From: Micrococcales bacterium
GTDB taxonomy: Bacteria > Actinomycetota > Actinomycetes > Actinomycetales > Dermatophilaceae
Reading direction: 5' to 3'
Length of the DNA: 64,000 bases
NCBI GenBank assembly: GCA_021287075.1
Contig: JAJTBD010000003.1
Coordinates: 1 to 64,000, forward strand
Shown here: positions 43,524 through 52,703 of the stretch, piece by piece
How the letters are laid out: the number at the start of each line of letters is the position of its first letter
Numbering within the stretch: the first letter of the stretch is position 1
Made by a program: the position numbers and the translations under genes
The notes under the pieces: model-generated
Database searches by the model: none
What the model was told of the DNA's origin: nothing
The model's input: the letters and a program-made list of their open reading frames with translations, nothing else

Positions 43524-44162
43524 ATGCGAGTCCTCGTTGCCGACCACCCGCTCATCAACCACAAGCTGACCTATCTGCGGGACAGGCGCACCGACTCGCC
43601 CACGTTCCGGCGGCTGGCCGAGGAGCTGATGACGCTGCTGGCCTATGAGGCCACGCGTGAGGTGCGGGTCGAGCCCTTCGACATCGAGACCCCCGTCGCC
43701 CCGACCACGGGCATCAAGCTGGCCAACCCCAAGCCGCTGGTCGTCCCGATCCTGCGCGCCGGTCTGGGCATGCTCGAGGGCATGGTGCGCATGCTGCCCA
43801 GCGCGGAGGTCGGCTTCCTCGGGATGCTGCGCAACGAGGAGACCCTCGAGGCCGTCACCTATGCCAACCGGCTCCCCGACGACCTGACCAACCGCCAGGT
43901 CTATGTGCTCGACCCGATGCTGGCCACGGGTGGCACGCTAGCGATGGCGATCCACTATCTCGCCGAGCGCGGCGCCACCGACATCACCTGCGTGACGCTG
44001 CTGGCCGCCCCCGAGGGCATCAAGGCCCTGGAGGAGCAGATCGCCGACGTGCAGATCCCCGTCACGCTCGTGACCGGCGCGATCGACCAGGAGCTCAACG
44101 AGCACGGCTACATCGTGCCCGGGCTGGGCGACGCGGGCGACCGCCTCTACGGCGTGGTCTGA
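43524..44162 (+). CDS. upp: Uracil phosphoribosyltransferase
   Basis: A 212-residue pyrimidine-salvage enzyme making UMP from uracil and PRPP. Seen: the start [30 protein letters not shown], the PRPP loop [16 protein letters not shown], and the C-terminal uracil-binding [15 protein letters not shown]. Normal length. Linkage of tadA and upp is known in actinobacteria. Confidence 0.97.
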   Translation: MRVLVADHPLINHKLTYLRDRRTDSPTFRRLAEELMTLLAYEATREVRVEPFDIETPVAPTTGIKLANPKPLVVPILRAGLGMLEGMVRMLPSAEVGFLGMLRNEETLEAVTYANRLPDDLTNRQVYVLDPMLATGGTLAMAIHYLAERGATDITCVTLLAAPEGIKALEEQIADVQIPVTLVTGAIDQELNEHGYIVPGLGDAGDRLYGVV

Positions 44163-44271
44163 GCGCCGGCACCCATCCCGGCCCGGTCGGCGCCCCACCC
44201 CGCCCTCCGCAGCAGCCCGCCCACTCCCGTCCTGCCTGCGGCCGCGCCACGCCGAACAGGCAACCTCACCA

Positions 44272-44298
44272 GTCACACGAGTCACACACGGCACAATG
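44272..44298. promoter_or_regulatory. Tandem 9-bp GTCACA repeats (possible MtrA boxes)
   Basis: GTCACACGA, GTCACACAC and GGCACAATG in direct succession, 61 bases before a 56-residue membrane protein gene. They resemble the array at 10492-10536 in sequence and 9-bp period. Confidence 0.5.
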
Positions 44299-44358
44299 GT
44301 CCGCAGACATGTGCCATGCCGGCGCCTGCCCGCGCCCCGCTGACGAGAAGGAGATGAC

Positions 44359-44529
44359 ATGCAGAAGGCCAAGAAGATCTTCTGGTGGATCGTCGTGCTC
44401 TTCCTGCTGTATGCCATCTTCACCAGCCCCAACGAGGCCGCAGGCATCGTGAACGCGATCTGGGACGTCCTGGTCAACGGCGTGGAGAACCTCGCCAAGT
44501 TCTTCGACGCGCTCCTTCAGAAGAACTGA
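44359..44529 (+). CDS. Small hypothetical membrane protein (56 residues)
   Basis: A 56-residue protein starting MQKAKKIFWWIVVLFLLYAI, a single membrane helix after a Lys-rich start, then an amphipathic region ending ENLAKFFDALLQKN. GAAGGAG lies 5 bases before the ATG, a perfect ribosome site, and a GTCACA repeat array lies further upstream. Family unknown; similar small proteins sit beside PH-domain genes in actinobacteria. The next gene starts 14 bases after its stop, so they form an operon. Confidence 0.75.
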   Translation: MQKAKKIFWWIVVLFLLYAIFTSPNEAAGIVNAIWDVLVNGVENLAKFFDALLQKN

Positions 44530-44543
44530 GCCCGGAGCGCGCG

Positions 44544-45398
44544 ATGGCCCGCCGTCGGCACAGTGAGCTGGACCGATACCTGCTCGACGGCGAGCGGGTG
44601 GTCACCGCGGTCCACCAGCACTGGGCCAAGGTCGCCGAGCCCGTCGCCTCCGCGGTCGCCGCGACGGTCGCGGCATTCTGGGTCGACATCAACGTCCCCG
44701 TGACCGCCGGTTTCATCGCGAATGCCGCGTGGCTGGGCTGGATGGTCGTGCTCGCCCGCACCGTCTATCGGGTGCTGGAGTGGCGGCACGACTGGTTCGT
44801 GGCCACCGACAAGCGCCTGCTGAAGTTCTATGGCTTCATCACCCGCAAGGTCTCGATGATGCCGCTGGCCAAGGTCACCGACATGTCCTATGGCCGCTCC
44901 ATCCCGGGCCGGCTGCTGGGCTACGGCACCTTCATCCTCGAGTCCGCCGGCCAGGAGCAGGCCCTGCGCGAGATCCACTTCGTCCCCGAGCCCGATCGCA
45001 CCTATCGCGCCATCTGCGCCGAGATCTTCGGCATCGACGGCGATGAGGACGGGCTCGAGGGCGAGCTGGACCCCGACCGCCTGGACCCGGACGCCGGCAA
45101 CGGCAACGGCCACGACGACGGCTATGGCGACGGGCACGACGGCTTCGGCGACGGCCCGGGCAGCGGCCCTGGCCCGCGCGGGGGCCGGCCGGGCGGGTCA
45201 CGCCCGAGCCGGCCCGCCTCGCCGGTCACCGACCACTGGGACGACGGCACCTGGGAGACACCGGTGGCCGAGCGCATCCGCATCCGCCACCTGGGCGGCG
45301 AGGAGGAGGCGGTCTATCGCAGCCCCGACCTCGTGCGCTCCGCGCACGACGCCGACACCGGCGAGATCCCGCTCTTCCCGCCCGCCGACTGGAAGTGA
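44544..45398 (+). CDS. PH-domain membrane protein (bPH_2/YdbS-like)
   Basis: A 284-residue protein. Two membrane helices (about 30-75) are followed by a bacterial PH domain (bPH_2, about 78-155): WRHDWFVATDKRLLKFYGFI and KVTDMSYGRSIPGRLLGYG are typical. A Gly/Asp/His-rich linker (about 170-230) leads to a variable tail. Operon with the upstream small membrane protein; likely an envelope-associated scaffold of unknown task. Confidence 0.85.
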   Translation: MARRRHSELDRYLLDGERVVTAVHQHWAKVAEPVASAVAATVAAFWVDINVPVTAGFIANAAWLGWMVVLARTVYRVLEWRHDWFVATDKRLLKFYGFITRKVSMMPLAKVTDMSYGRSIPGRLLGYGTFILESAGQEQALREIHFVPEPDRTYRAICAEIFGIDGDEDGLEGELDPDRLDPDAGNGNGHDDGYGDGHDGFGDGPGSGPGPRGGRPGGSRPSRPASPVTDHWDDGTWETPVAERIRIRHLGGEEEAVYRSPDLVRSAHDADTGEIPLFPPADWK

Positions 45399-45482
45399 CC
45401 GCTCCATGGCAAGTGACGCGCCGCGCCGGGCCACCTGCCGTACTCTGACCGCCGACAGCAGGATCCCGCCCAGGAGACCCAC

Positions 45483-46979
45483 ATGAGCAATATCTTCCGC
45501 ACCAAGTCGATCGAGCAGACGATCCGCGAGACGGACGAGCCGGAGTACCAGCTCAAGCGCAAGCTCACCGCGCTCGACCTGACGGTCTTCGGCGTCGGCG
45601 TCGTCATCGGCGCCGGCATCTTCACGCTCACCGGCCGCGCCGCCCACGAGCTGGCCGGCCCGTCGGTGGTCATCTCCTTCGCGATCGCCGCGCTCGCCTG
45701 CGCGCTGGCCGCCCTCTGCTACGCCGAGTTCGCCTCTCTGGTGCCGGTGTCCGGCTCGGCCTACACCTTCTCCTATGCCTCGCTGGGCGAGCTGATCGCG
45801 TGGATCATCGGCTGGGACCTGCTGCTGGAGATGCTGCTGGGCGCCTCGGTTGTCGCGCAGGGCTGGTCGGCCTATCTCGGCGTCTTCCTCGAGAAGATCG
45901 GCTTCACCATCCCCGAGTCGGTCGCCTACGGCTCGCACTTCGACCTGCCGGCCTTCCTGCTCGTCGCCGTGCTGACCGTGTTGATCTCGATCGGCATCAA
46001 GGAGTCGATGCGGGTCAACCTCGCGCTCGTCGCGCTCAAGGTCTTCATCGTGCTGTTCGTGATCTTCGCGGGCATCCAGTTCATCAACACCGACAACTAC
46101 ACGCCGTTCGTCCCGCCGGCTGGCGAGAGCACCGCCGTCGAGGGCTGGGCCACCCAGCCGCTGCTCCAGCTGATCACCGGCGCCGCCCCGACCGCCTTCG
46201 GCGTCGGCGGCATCTTCGCCGCGGCCTCACTGGTCTTCTTCGCCTACATCGGCTTCGACGTGGTCGCCACGACCGCCGAGGAGGCGGCCAACCCGCAGAA
46301 GGACCTGCCCAAGGGCATCATCTGGTCGCTGCTGATCTGCACCGTCCTCTACATCGGCGTCACGCTGACGATCACGGGCATGCTGCCCTACGACAAGATC
46401 TCCTCCGACGCCTCGCTGGCCACGGCCTTCGAGTCGGTCGGCAAGCACGGCTACTCCACGCTGATCTCCGCCGGCGCCGTCGCCGGTCTGACGACCGTGG
46501 TGATGACCCTGCTCATCGGCGCCAGCCGCGTGGTCTTCGCGATGAGCCGCGACTGGCTGCTGCCCCCGGGCCTGGGCAAGGTCAACCCCAAGACCGGAAC
46601 CCCGGTCAAGATCACGATCGGCATCGGCATCCTGGTCGCGCTGGTCGCCGCCCTGACGCCGATCGGCAAGCTCGAGTACATGGTCAACATCGGCACCCTG
46701 ACCGCCTTCCTGCTCGTCTCGCTCGCCGTGCCGGTGCTGCGCCGCCGCCGCCCCGACCTGGAGCGCCCGTTCAAGGTGCCGTTCAGCCCGGTCCTGCCGT
46801 GGGCCTCCGCCGCGATCTGCTTTTATCTAATGCTGACCCTGCCGACCGAGACCTGGCTGCGCTTCATCATCTGGATGGCGCTCGGCCTGGCGGTCTACCT
46901 CTTCTACGGCATGTCCCACAGTCGCCTCGCCGGCAACGCCCGCGACGACGAGCACGGCCCCAACCTCTCCGCGTTCTAA
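45483..46979 (+). CDS. APC-family cationic amino acid permease
   Basis: A 498-residue transporter with twelve to thirteen helices. TVFGVGVVIGAGIFTLTG is the first-helix substrate motif; AYIGFDVVATTAEEAANPQKD and VFAMSRDWLLPPGLGKVNPK are signature positions of the YfnA/CAT branch. It probably imports basic or other amino acids with protons. CAGGAGACCCAC precedes ATG 45483. Followed by a GGTATGCC hairpin. Confidence 0.92.
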   Translation: MSNIFRTKSIEQTIRETDEPEYQLKRKLTALDLTVFGVGVVIGAGIFTLTGRAAHELAGPSVVISFAIAALACALAALCYAEFASLVPVSGSAYTFSYASLGELIAWIIGWDLLLEMLLGASVVAQGWSAYLGVFLEKIGFTIPESVAYGSHFDLPAFLLVAVLTVLISIGIKESMRVNLALVALKVFIVLFVIFAGIQFINTDNYTPFVPPAGESTAVEGWATQPLLQLITGAAPTAFGVGGIFAAASLVFFAYIGFDVVATTAEEAANPQKDLPKGIIWSLLICTVLYIGVTLTITGMLPYDKISSDASLATAFESVGKHGYSTLISAGAVAGLTTVVMTLLIGASRVVFAMSRDWLLPPGLGKVNPKTGTPVKITIGIGILVALVAALTPIGKLEYMVNIGTLTAFLLVSLAVPVLRRRRPDLERPFKVPFSPVLPWASAAICFYLMLTLPTETWLRFIIWMALGLAVYLFYGMSHSRLAGNARDDEHGPNLSAF

Positions 46980-46999
46980 GGGCGCTGCGCGCCAGAGAT

Positions 47000-47035
47000 C
47001 AGGTATGCCGCGGGGCCAGCCCCGCGGCATACCTG
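47000..47035. repeat. GGTATGCC inverted repeat, copy h
   Basis: Perfect 16-bp arms CAGGTATGCCGCGGGG (47000-47015) and complement (47020-47035) with a CCAG loop, 20 bases after the permease stop. Confidence 0.92.
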
Positions 47036-47065
47036 CGTCTGTGGGTGCCCGGCCCGCGCTCGGGT

Positions 47066-47077
47066 TAGGTTTGGCAC
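47066..47077 (+). promoter_or_regulatory. -10 element of leaderless PLD gene
   Basis: TAGGTT (47066-47071) is 6 bases before ATG 47078. Confidence 0.5.
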
Positions 47078-48337
47078 ATGTCCCGTCGCCGCATCCCCCG
47101 CAATGTCAGCCGCGGCAACGCGGTGCGCGTCGCGGGCGGTGTCGGCGCGGCGCTGGGGGCGGCCCAGCTGGCCGCGGCCGCCGGTGTCGTCGCGGTCGAC
47201 CAGATCCGCAAGCGACGCACCGCGCCGAGCGAGGACTGGCCCAGCACCGACCCGGCGCCGGTCGATGTCGTCGGCTCGACGGTGACGACCTATACCTCCG
47301 GCACCGACCTCTTCCCCGACATGCTGGCCGCAATCCGCGAGGCCGAGCACACCGTCTACTTCGAGACCTACATCTGGAAGTCGGACGAGATCGGCCAGCA
47401 GTTCAAGGACGCGCTGATCGAGGCGACCCGGCGGGGCGTGCAGGTCTATGCGGTCTATGACGGCTTCGCCAATCTCGTTGTCAGTCCGCGCTTCTACCGC
47501 TTCCCGGCGGGCATGCACGTGCTGCGTTTCCCGCTCTTCCGGCCCCGGCTCCTGCCGCACATGCGCCAGTTCGGCCGGGACCACCGCAAGATCCTCGTCG
47601 TCGACGGGCGGGTCGGCTTCGTCGGCGGATACAACGTCGGTGACGACTATGCCCACCGCTGGCGCGACACCCATGTGCGGGTCGAGGGCCCGGCGGTGTG
47701 GGAGCTGGAGAACGAGTTCGTCGACCACTGGAACGCCCACCGCGAGGAGCACCACCCGACCATCCACGACACGGGTGCGGCAGCCTGGGAGGCCAGCATC
47801 CGCGCGGCCGGCAACGCCCCGTCCCGGATGCTCTTCCCCGTGCGCGGGCTCTATCTCAACGCGATCGACCGCGCCCAGCATCGCATCTACATCACGCAGG
47901 CCTATTTCATCCCCGACCACGAGATCCTCACCGACCTGCTCGCGGCGGCCAAGCGCGGCGTCGACGTGCGGATCCTGGTGCCGGAGTTCAGCAACCACGT
48001 GCTGGCCGACTGGGTCGCGCGCGGCTACTACACCGAGCTGCTGCGCGGCGGCGTGACGATCTGGCTCTATCAGGGCGCGATGATGCACGCCAAGACCGCG
48101 ACCGTCGACGGGCGCTGGAGCACGGTCGGCACCGCCAACATCGACCGGCTCTCGCTCTTTGGCAACTACGAGGTCAACCTCGAGCTCTACAGCGACGACC
48201 ACGCCGCCCACATGGAGGCCGTCTTCGAGCGCGACCTGTCCAACTGCCGCCAGCTCACGCTGCAGGAGTGGGAGCAGCGCGGCCGGCCGGCCCGCATCGC
48301 CGAGCGCCTGCTCAACCCGCTCCACCCCTTCATGTGA
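47078..48337 (+). CDS. Phospholipase D-like protein, cardiolipin synthase type
   Basis: A 419-residue enzyme with a hydrophobic N-terminal anchor (about 17-40) and two HKD catalytic motifs: GRDHRKILVVDGRVGFVGG (about 168-186) and MMHAKTATVDGRWSTVGTAN (about 334-353), as required for two-site PLD catalysis. It would join phosphatidylglycerol units or transfer phosphatidyl groups. Leaderless. An AACGACGACCATGG inverted repeat follows. Confidence 0.92.
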   Translation: MSRRRIPRNVSRGNAVRVAGGVGAALGAAQLAAAAGVVAVDQIRKRRTAPSEDWPSTDPAPVDVVGSTVTTYTSGTDLFPDMLAAIREAEHTVYFETYIWKSDEIGQQFKDALIEATRRGVQVYAVYDGFANLVVSPRFYRFPAGMHVLRFPLFRPRLLPHMRQFGRDHRKILVVDGRVGFVGGYNVGDDYAHRWRDTHVRVEGPAVWELENEFVDHWNAHREEHHPTIHDTGAAAWEASIRAAGNAPSRMLFPVRGLYLNAIDRAQHRIYITQAYFIPDHEILTDLLAAAKRGVDVRILVPEFSNHVLADWVARGYYTELLRGGVTIWLYQGAMMHAKTATVDGRWSTVGTANIDRLSLFGNYEVNLELYSDDHAAHMEAVFERDLSNCRQLTLQEWEQRGRPARIAERLLNPLHPFM

Positions 48338-48356
48338 GCCGTGTGGGCGTCCCGCG

Positions 48357-48459
48357 CCCGCACAACGACGACCATGGTCCGACGCTGCGGCGCCGCTTCC
48401 CTCGTCGCTGAGCACGGGCGTCTGCGCTCACCGCACGACCGTGGTCGTCGTTGTGCGGG
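48357..48459. repeat. AACGACGACCACGGTC inverted repeat, copy D
   Basis: 23-base arms (48357-48379 and 48437-48459) with one mismatch, both containing CCCGCACAACGACGACC; 57-base centre. A GTATGCC motif adjoins at 48459, overlapping the right arm end. Confidence 0.88.
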
Positions 48460-48483
48460 TATGCCGTGTGGCCGGCTCAGCGC

Positions 48484-49395
48484 CTAGAGCGAGCCGATCC
48501 ACGGGAGCAGGGTCGTCACGACGGTGGCGGTGACGAAGGACAGCAGGGTCGAGACCGTGACGGTGTGGGCGACGGCGTCGATGTTGCCGCGGTACTCGAC
48601 GGCGAGCAGGAAGGCGTTGACCGCCGTCGGCATTGTGCCGGCGAGCACGAGCGCCTGGAGCGGCACGCCCTCCAGCCCCATCGCCATGCCCACGCCGAGT
48701 GAGACCAGCGGCACCACCAGCACCCGCAGCAGCGACGCCGTCACGACGGGCCGGGTCAGCCGCACCCGCCCACTCGAGCCGAGCTGGATGCCGAGCATGA
48801 ACAGGACCATCGGCAGGGTCGCCTGGGCGAGCAGCTCGATGCCCCGCATGATGCCCACCGGCAGGGCGACATCGCCGGTGCGCAGCGCGAGCGCGAGCGC
48901 CATGGCCCAGATCGCCGGCAGCCGGATGATGCCGCGGATGGCACCGGCCGGTCCCTCGTGCACGCCATAGAGCGCCGGCGCGAGGATGAACGCGAGCACG
49001 ACCGACATGAGGAAGATCAGCACGCTCTGGTCGAGGCCCGCCCGGCCCAGCGCGAAGAGCGCGATCGGCAGGCCCATGTTGCCGTTGTTGCCGATCGCGA
49101 CGGCCACGGCCATCGACCGCCGGGTGATGCCGGGGACACCGGGCACCGCGAGCCAGCCCAGCGCGGCGGACAGCAGGGTGACCACCACATAGGCGGCGAC
49201 CAGCACCAGTCCCGTCCGCCCGGAGACCTGCGTGGTCAGGATCGTGTGCAGTGCCAGCGCCGGGGTGAGGGCGTTGAGGCTGATCTTGGAGACCGTTGTG
49301 CGGTCGAGTTCGAAGTTGCGGCCCAGGATCGCGCCGACGCCCGCGACGAGCACCACCGGGACGATGACGTCGAGGAGGGCGCGCAGGAGGTTCAC
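48484..49395 (-). CDS. AEC-family transporter
   Basis: A 303-residue carrier with about ten helices; motifs GNNGNMGLPIALFALGRAG in the first half and LAGTMPTAVNAFLLAVEYRG in the second match the AEC family. Differs in detail from the paralogue at 23512. GTG 49395 has no clear ribosome site. Substrate unknown. Confidence 0.88.
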   Translation of the reverse strand: MNLLRALLDVIVPVVLVAGVGAILGRNFELDRTTVSKISLNALTPALALHTILTTQVSGRTGLVLVAAYVVVTLLSAALGWLAVPGVPGITRRSMAVAVAIGNNGNMGLPIALFALGRAGLDQSVLIFLMSVVLAFILAPALYGVHEGPAGAIRGIIRLPAIWAMALALALRTGDVALPVGIMRGIELLAQATLPMVLFMLGIQLGSSGRVRLTRPVVTASLLRVLVVPLVSLGVGMAMGLEGVPLQALVLAGTMPTAVNAFLLAVEYRGNIDAVAHTVTVSTLLSFVTATVVTTLLPWIGSL

Positions 49396-49449
49396 GAGGA
49401 GACAGCATGCCGCACGGCATAGCCGCAGTCAGCGGGCGCCCCGCGCAGC

Positions 49450-49550
49450 GTTGAATCCCAGCGCTTCACCGCTACCCGCGCCCCTTTGGCGTTGAAAACA
49501 CTGGTTTCAACGCCAAAGGGGCTGGTGTGGCGTCGAGTCCCAGCGGTTCA
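49450..49550. repeat. Nested repeat: 18-bp inverted repeat inside direct repeats
   Basis: The perfect inverted repeat GCCCCTTTGGCGTTGAAA (49480-49497) / complement (49505-49522) with a 7-base loop sits between two direct copies of a 19-base string (GTTGAATCCCAGCGCTTCA 49450, GTCGAGTCCCAGCGGTTCA 49532). No gene. It immediately precedes GGTATGCC copy i. Confidence 0.85.
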
Positions 49551-49555
49551 ACGCA

Positions 49556-49602
49556 ACGAGGGGTATGCCGCGCGCGGGCCCCCGGCGCGGCATACCCCTC
49601 GT
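49556..49602. repeat. GGTATGCC inverted repeat, copy i
   Basis: Perfect 18-bp arms ACGAGGGGTATGCCGCGC (49556-49573) and complement (49585-49602), just downstream of the coiled-coil gene (minus strand). Confidence 0.92.
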
Positions 49603-49612
49603 GCCGGTCAGG

Positions 49613-50722
49613 TCAGCGACCGCGCAGACGGTCGATGAAGGAGCGCTTGCGCTCGGGCTGTGCGGCCGGCTGGCGGGCGGCGGCCTCGGCCTGCTCGCGC
49701 AGACCCGCGTCGCGGGTGGCCTGGCTGGCGCCGTCGAAGTCGATCGCGGGCTCAGGGCTGCGCTCGTCGCGGTAGAGGTCGCGGTCGAAGCCGCGGTCGC
49801 GGGTGCTCGGCCGGTCGTCGCCGGCGAGGCCGGGCCGGCCGCCGGCATCGCGGCCGAGATCGCGCTCGGGCGCGGGATCGGCGACCCGCTCCCCCGGGTC
49901 GCCGCCGACACCGTCGCGCTCGGGCACCCGCGGCTGGCCCTCGTCGAACGGACGGTTGCCGCCGCGCTGCTGCTCGAGGCCAGCCTCGTCACGCCGGTCC
50001 AGGTCACCCTCGTCACGCCGGTCCAGGTCGCGCTCGTCGGCGAGGGTGTCGGCGGCGGGGCGGGCGGGGTGGAGGCCGCCGCGTCCGTCGAGGTCGTCAC
50101 GGTCGAGGTCGGAGCGCTCGTAGTCGGGCCGGTCATAGCCGCCCAGCCCGCCGCCCTGCGGCTCGCCGACGCGGTCGTCGTCGCGCATGCCCATCACCCG
50201 GCCCGGGCCGTGGTCGCGGCCGCGGTCGATGTCGAGGTCGTCGTGGGCGATCGGCTCGGGGCGGGTGGCCCGGGCCGACACCTCGTCGAAGCGGTGGTCG
50301 CTGTCGCGGTCGAAGCCCTCGCCGCGGGTCACGGGCGGCGCGTCGTCGAGCCGGCGGCCCTCACTGTCGGTGGGCACGTCGGGGTCGATGCGGTCGGCCT
50401 CGCGCCAGCGCTGCTCCTGCTTCTCCCGCAGCCGGTCGGCGTGGGCCCGCTGCTCCAAGCTGTCGGCCTCGAGCTGATCGGCCTCGCGGGCCTTGAACTC
50501 CGCCTCCGCGCGGGCCGCCGCGGCGTCGTCCTCGAGCAGGGCGACCCGCTCCTTTCGGTCGGCGACGTTGTCCTCGTGCAGCGCCGCCCGCTCGCGCAGC
50601 TCGGCCGCCTCCGCGCGGTGGGACTCGGCGGTGCCGCGGCGCATCATGACGATCAGCAGCCACAGCAGCACGAGCGCTGCGAGCACGGCCACGATGACCC
50701 AGACGAGGTTGTTGTCAGACAT
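49613..50722 (-). CDS. Membrane-anchored coiled-coil protein with acidic disordered tail
   Basis: A 369-residue protein: one N-terminal helix (residues 5-27, LVWVIVAVLAALVLLWLLIV), a charged coiled coil (about 30-110, rich in Glu/Ala/Arg heptads), then a long disordered Asp/Arg-rich tail with repeats such as RDEGDLDRRDEAGLEQ and a basic end RKRSFIDRLRGR. No family recognised. The plan suggests a cytoplasmic scaffold tied to the membrane. It is flanked by GGTATGCC copies i and j. Confidence 0.7.
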   Translation of the reverse strand: MSDNNLVWVIVAVLAALVLLWLLIVMMRRGTAESHRAEAAELRERAALHEDNVADRKERVALLEDDAAAARAEAEFKAREADQLEADSLEQRAHADRLREKQEQRWREADRIDPDVPTDSEGRRLDDAPPVTRGEGFDRDSDHRFDEVSARATRPEPIAHDDLDIDRGRDHGPGRVMGMRDDDRVGEPQGGGLGGYDRPDYERSDLDRDDLDGRGGLHPARPAADTLADERDLDRRDEGDLDRRDEAGLEQQRGGNRPFDEGQPRVPERDGVGGDPGERVADPAPERDLGRDAGGRPGLAGDDRPSTRDRGFDRDLYRDERSPEPAIDFDGASQATRDAGLREQAEAAARQPAAQPERKRSFIDRLRGR

Positions 50723-50833
50723 GCGGTCCTCCCTGTGGTGCGGGTCGCAGGCGGGCGCGCGCGACCACTCACCAGCAAACTAGCCGGTCAGACGCCCCGA
50801 GGGCCCGCTTGCGCGGCACCAATCGCCACCACG

Positions 50834-50885
50834 ACGACAGGCGGGTATGCCGCGGAGTCGGCTCCGCGGCATACCCGCCTGTCGT
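50834..50885. repeat. GGTATGCC inverted repeat, copy j (24-bp arms)
   Basis: Perfect 24-base arms (50834-50857, 50862-50885) with loop TCGG; the arm includes GACAGGCGGGTATGCCGCGG. It lies downstream of the acyl-CoA ligase gene, just beyond a G tract. Confidence 0.92.
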
Positions 50886-50893
50886 GCTCTGGC

Positions 50894-50916
50894 GGGGGGG
50901 GGGGGGGGGGGGGGGG
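50894..50916. repeat. 23-base G homopolymer
   Basis: Twenty-three consecutive G on the plus strand, touching the stop codon of the acyl-CoA ligase (which lies on the minus strand, so its message carries a C tract after TGA). Length may be inexact or variable. Confidence 0.7.
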
Positions 50917-52551
50917 TCAGCCCTGGCTATGCAGGCCCAGCTGCTCGACGGACTGGGCGCGCATCTCGACCTTGCGCACCTTGCCGGTGACCGTCATCGG
51001 GAAGTCCTCGACGATCTGCACATATCGCGGGATCTTGTAGTAGGCGAGCTGGCCGCTCGCGAACTCCTTGAGCGACTCGGCGGTCAGCGGCGTGGTGCCC
51101 GGCTTCATGCGGATCCAGGCGCACAGCTCCTCACCGTATTTGCTGTCGGGGACGCCGATGACCTGCGCGTCGAGGACGTCGGGGTGGGTGTAGAGGAACT
51201 CCTCGATCTCACGCGGGTAGATGTTCTCGCCGCCGCGGATGACCATGTCCTTGATGCGGCCGGTGATCTGCACATAGCCGTCGTCGTCCATGACCGCGAG
51301 GTCGCCGGTGCGCATCCAGCCGTCCTCGATGGCCTCGGCGGTCTTGTCGTCCTGCTCCCAGTAGCCGAGCATCACCGAGTAGCCCTTGGTGCAGAACTCG
51401 CCGGCGGTGCCACGGGGGACGGTCTCGCCGGTGACGGGGTCGACGACCTTGATCTCCAGCTGCGGGCCGACCCGGCCGACGGTGCCGACCTTGCGCTCGA
51501 AGGAGTCGTCGGTGCGGGTCTGGGTGGAGACCGGGGAGGTCTCGGTCATGCCATAGCAGATCGTCATCTCCTCGATGCCTGACTCGATGAGCTTGGTCAT
51601 CATCGACGCGGGGCAGGGCGAGCCGGCCATGATGCCGGTGCGCACCGACGAGATGTCATAGTCGCCGAAGTTGGGCAGCGCCCACTCGGCGATGAACATG
51701 GTCGGCACGCCATAGAGCGAGGTGCACTTCTCGTCCTGGACGGCCTGGAGTGTCTTGGCCGGGTCGAAGCCCGGGGCGGGGATGACCATGCAGGCGCCGT
51801 GGGTGGTGGCCGCGAGGTTGCCCATGACCATGCCGAAGCAGTGGTAGAAGGGCACCGGGATGCAGATGCGATCGTTCTCGGTGTAGCGGCAGATCTCGCC
51901 GACCATGTAGCCGTTGTTGAGGATGTTGCGGTGCGAGAGCGTCGCGCCCTTGGGGAATCCCGTTGTGCCAGAGGTGTACTGGATGTTGATCGGGTCGTCG
52001 GGGTCGAGGCTGGCCTGCACCTCGACGAGCTGGTCGGGGGTGGTGCCCTCGGCCTCGGCGAGCAGGGCGGGCCAGTCGTCGGTGCCGAGCAGGACGACCT
52101 TGCGCAGCTGCGGGCAGTCGTGGCGGATCTCCTCGATCATGGCGCGGTAGTGGCTGGTCTTGAAGGACTCCGCGGAGATCAGATAGGAGATTCCGGCCTG
52201 GTTCAGGACGTACTCGACCTCGTGGGTGCGATAGGACGGGTTGATGTTGACCAGGATCGCGCCGATCTTGGCGGTCGCGAACTGGGTCAGCGTCCACTCC
52301 GAGCAGTTGGGTGCCCAGATCCCGATCCGGTCGCCCTTGGCGACACCGTCGGACAGCAGCGCGCGGGCCAGCTCGTCGACGGCGTCCGCGAACTCGCGGT
52401 AGGTCCACCGGGCGCCCTGCTCGACGTCGACGAGCGCCTCGCGGTCTGCGTGGGCGGTGACGGTCGCGTCGAGGTTGTCCCCGATGGTCTGGTCGAGGAG
52501 CGCCGGCTCGGTCTCGCCGACGGTGTGGGACAGCTGGGCCTGCTCGGACAT
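50917..52551 (-). CDS. Acyl-CoA synthetase (AMP-forming, FadD-like)
   Basis: A 544-residue ligase for fatty or other organic acids. AMP-binding loop YTSGTTGFPKGATLSHRNI, YGMTETSPVS, the hinge GWMRTGDLAVMDDDGYVQI and GRIKDMVIRGGENIYPREIE, and the catalytic Lys in MTVTGKVRKVEM are complete. Closest in plan to medium/long-chain acyl-CoA ligases of actinobacteria. ATG 52551. The stop abuts a C tract on its own strand. No beta-oxidation genes are adjacent. Confidence 0.93.
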   Translation of the reverse strand: MSEQAQLSHTVGETEPALLDQTIGDNLDATVTAHADREALVDVEQGARWTYREFADAVDELARALLSDGVAKGDRIGIWAPNCSEWTLTQFATAKIGAILVNINPSYRTHEVEYVLNQAGISYLISAESFKTSHYRAMIEEIRHDCPQLRKVVLLGTDDWPALLAEAEGTTPDQLVEVQASLDPDDPINIQYTSGTTGFPKGATLSHRNILNNGYMVGEICRYTENDRICIPVPFYHCFGMVMGNLAATTHGACMVIPAPGFDPAKTLQAVQDEKCTSLYGVPTMFIAEWALPNFGDYDISSVRTGIMAGSPCPASMMTKLIESGIEEMTICYGMTETSPVSTQTRTDDSFERKVGTVGRVGPQLEIKVVDPVTGETVPRGTAGEFCTKGYSVMLGYWEQDDKTAEAIEDGWMRTGDLAVMDDDGYVQITGRIKDMVIRGGENIYPREIEEFLYTHPDVLDAQVIGVPDSKYGEELCAWIRMKPGTTPLTAESLKEFASGQLAYYKIPRYVQIVEDFPMTVTGKVRKVEMRAQSVEQLGLHSQG

Positions 52552-52703
52552 GGTCGCCCTCTCGTTCGTGGTGTGTTGCAGGCCACATCACAGCGGGCCC
52601 CGGGGATGGGATCAACCCCCGTCCGGGGGTAGTGGGCCCGACGGGGTGAATGGCGCGGCGGATGGTCGGCAGCGGACGATTCGGACGGGCGCTCCGGACG
52701 CAG

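Noticed and set aside
50894..50916. Phase-variation tract altering the acyl-CoA ligase
   Set aside because: It lies outside the reading frame, after the stop codon.
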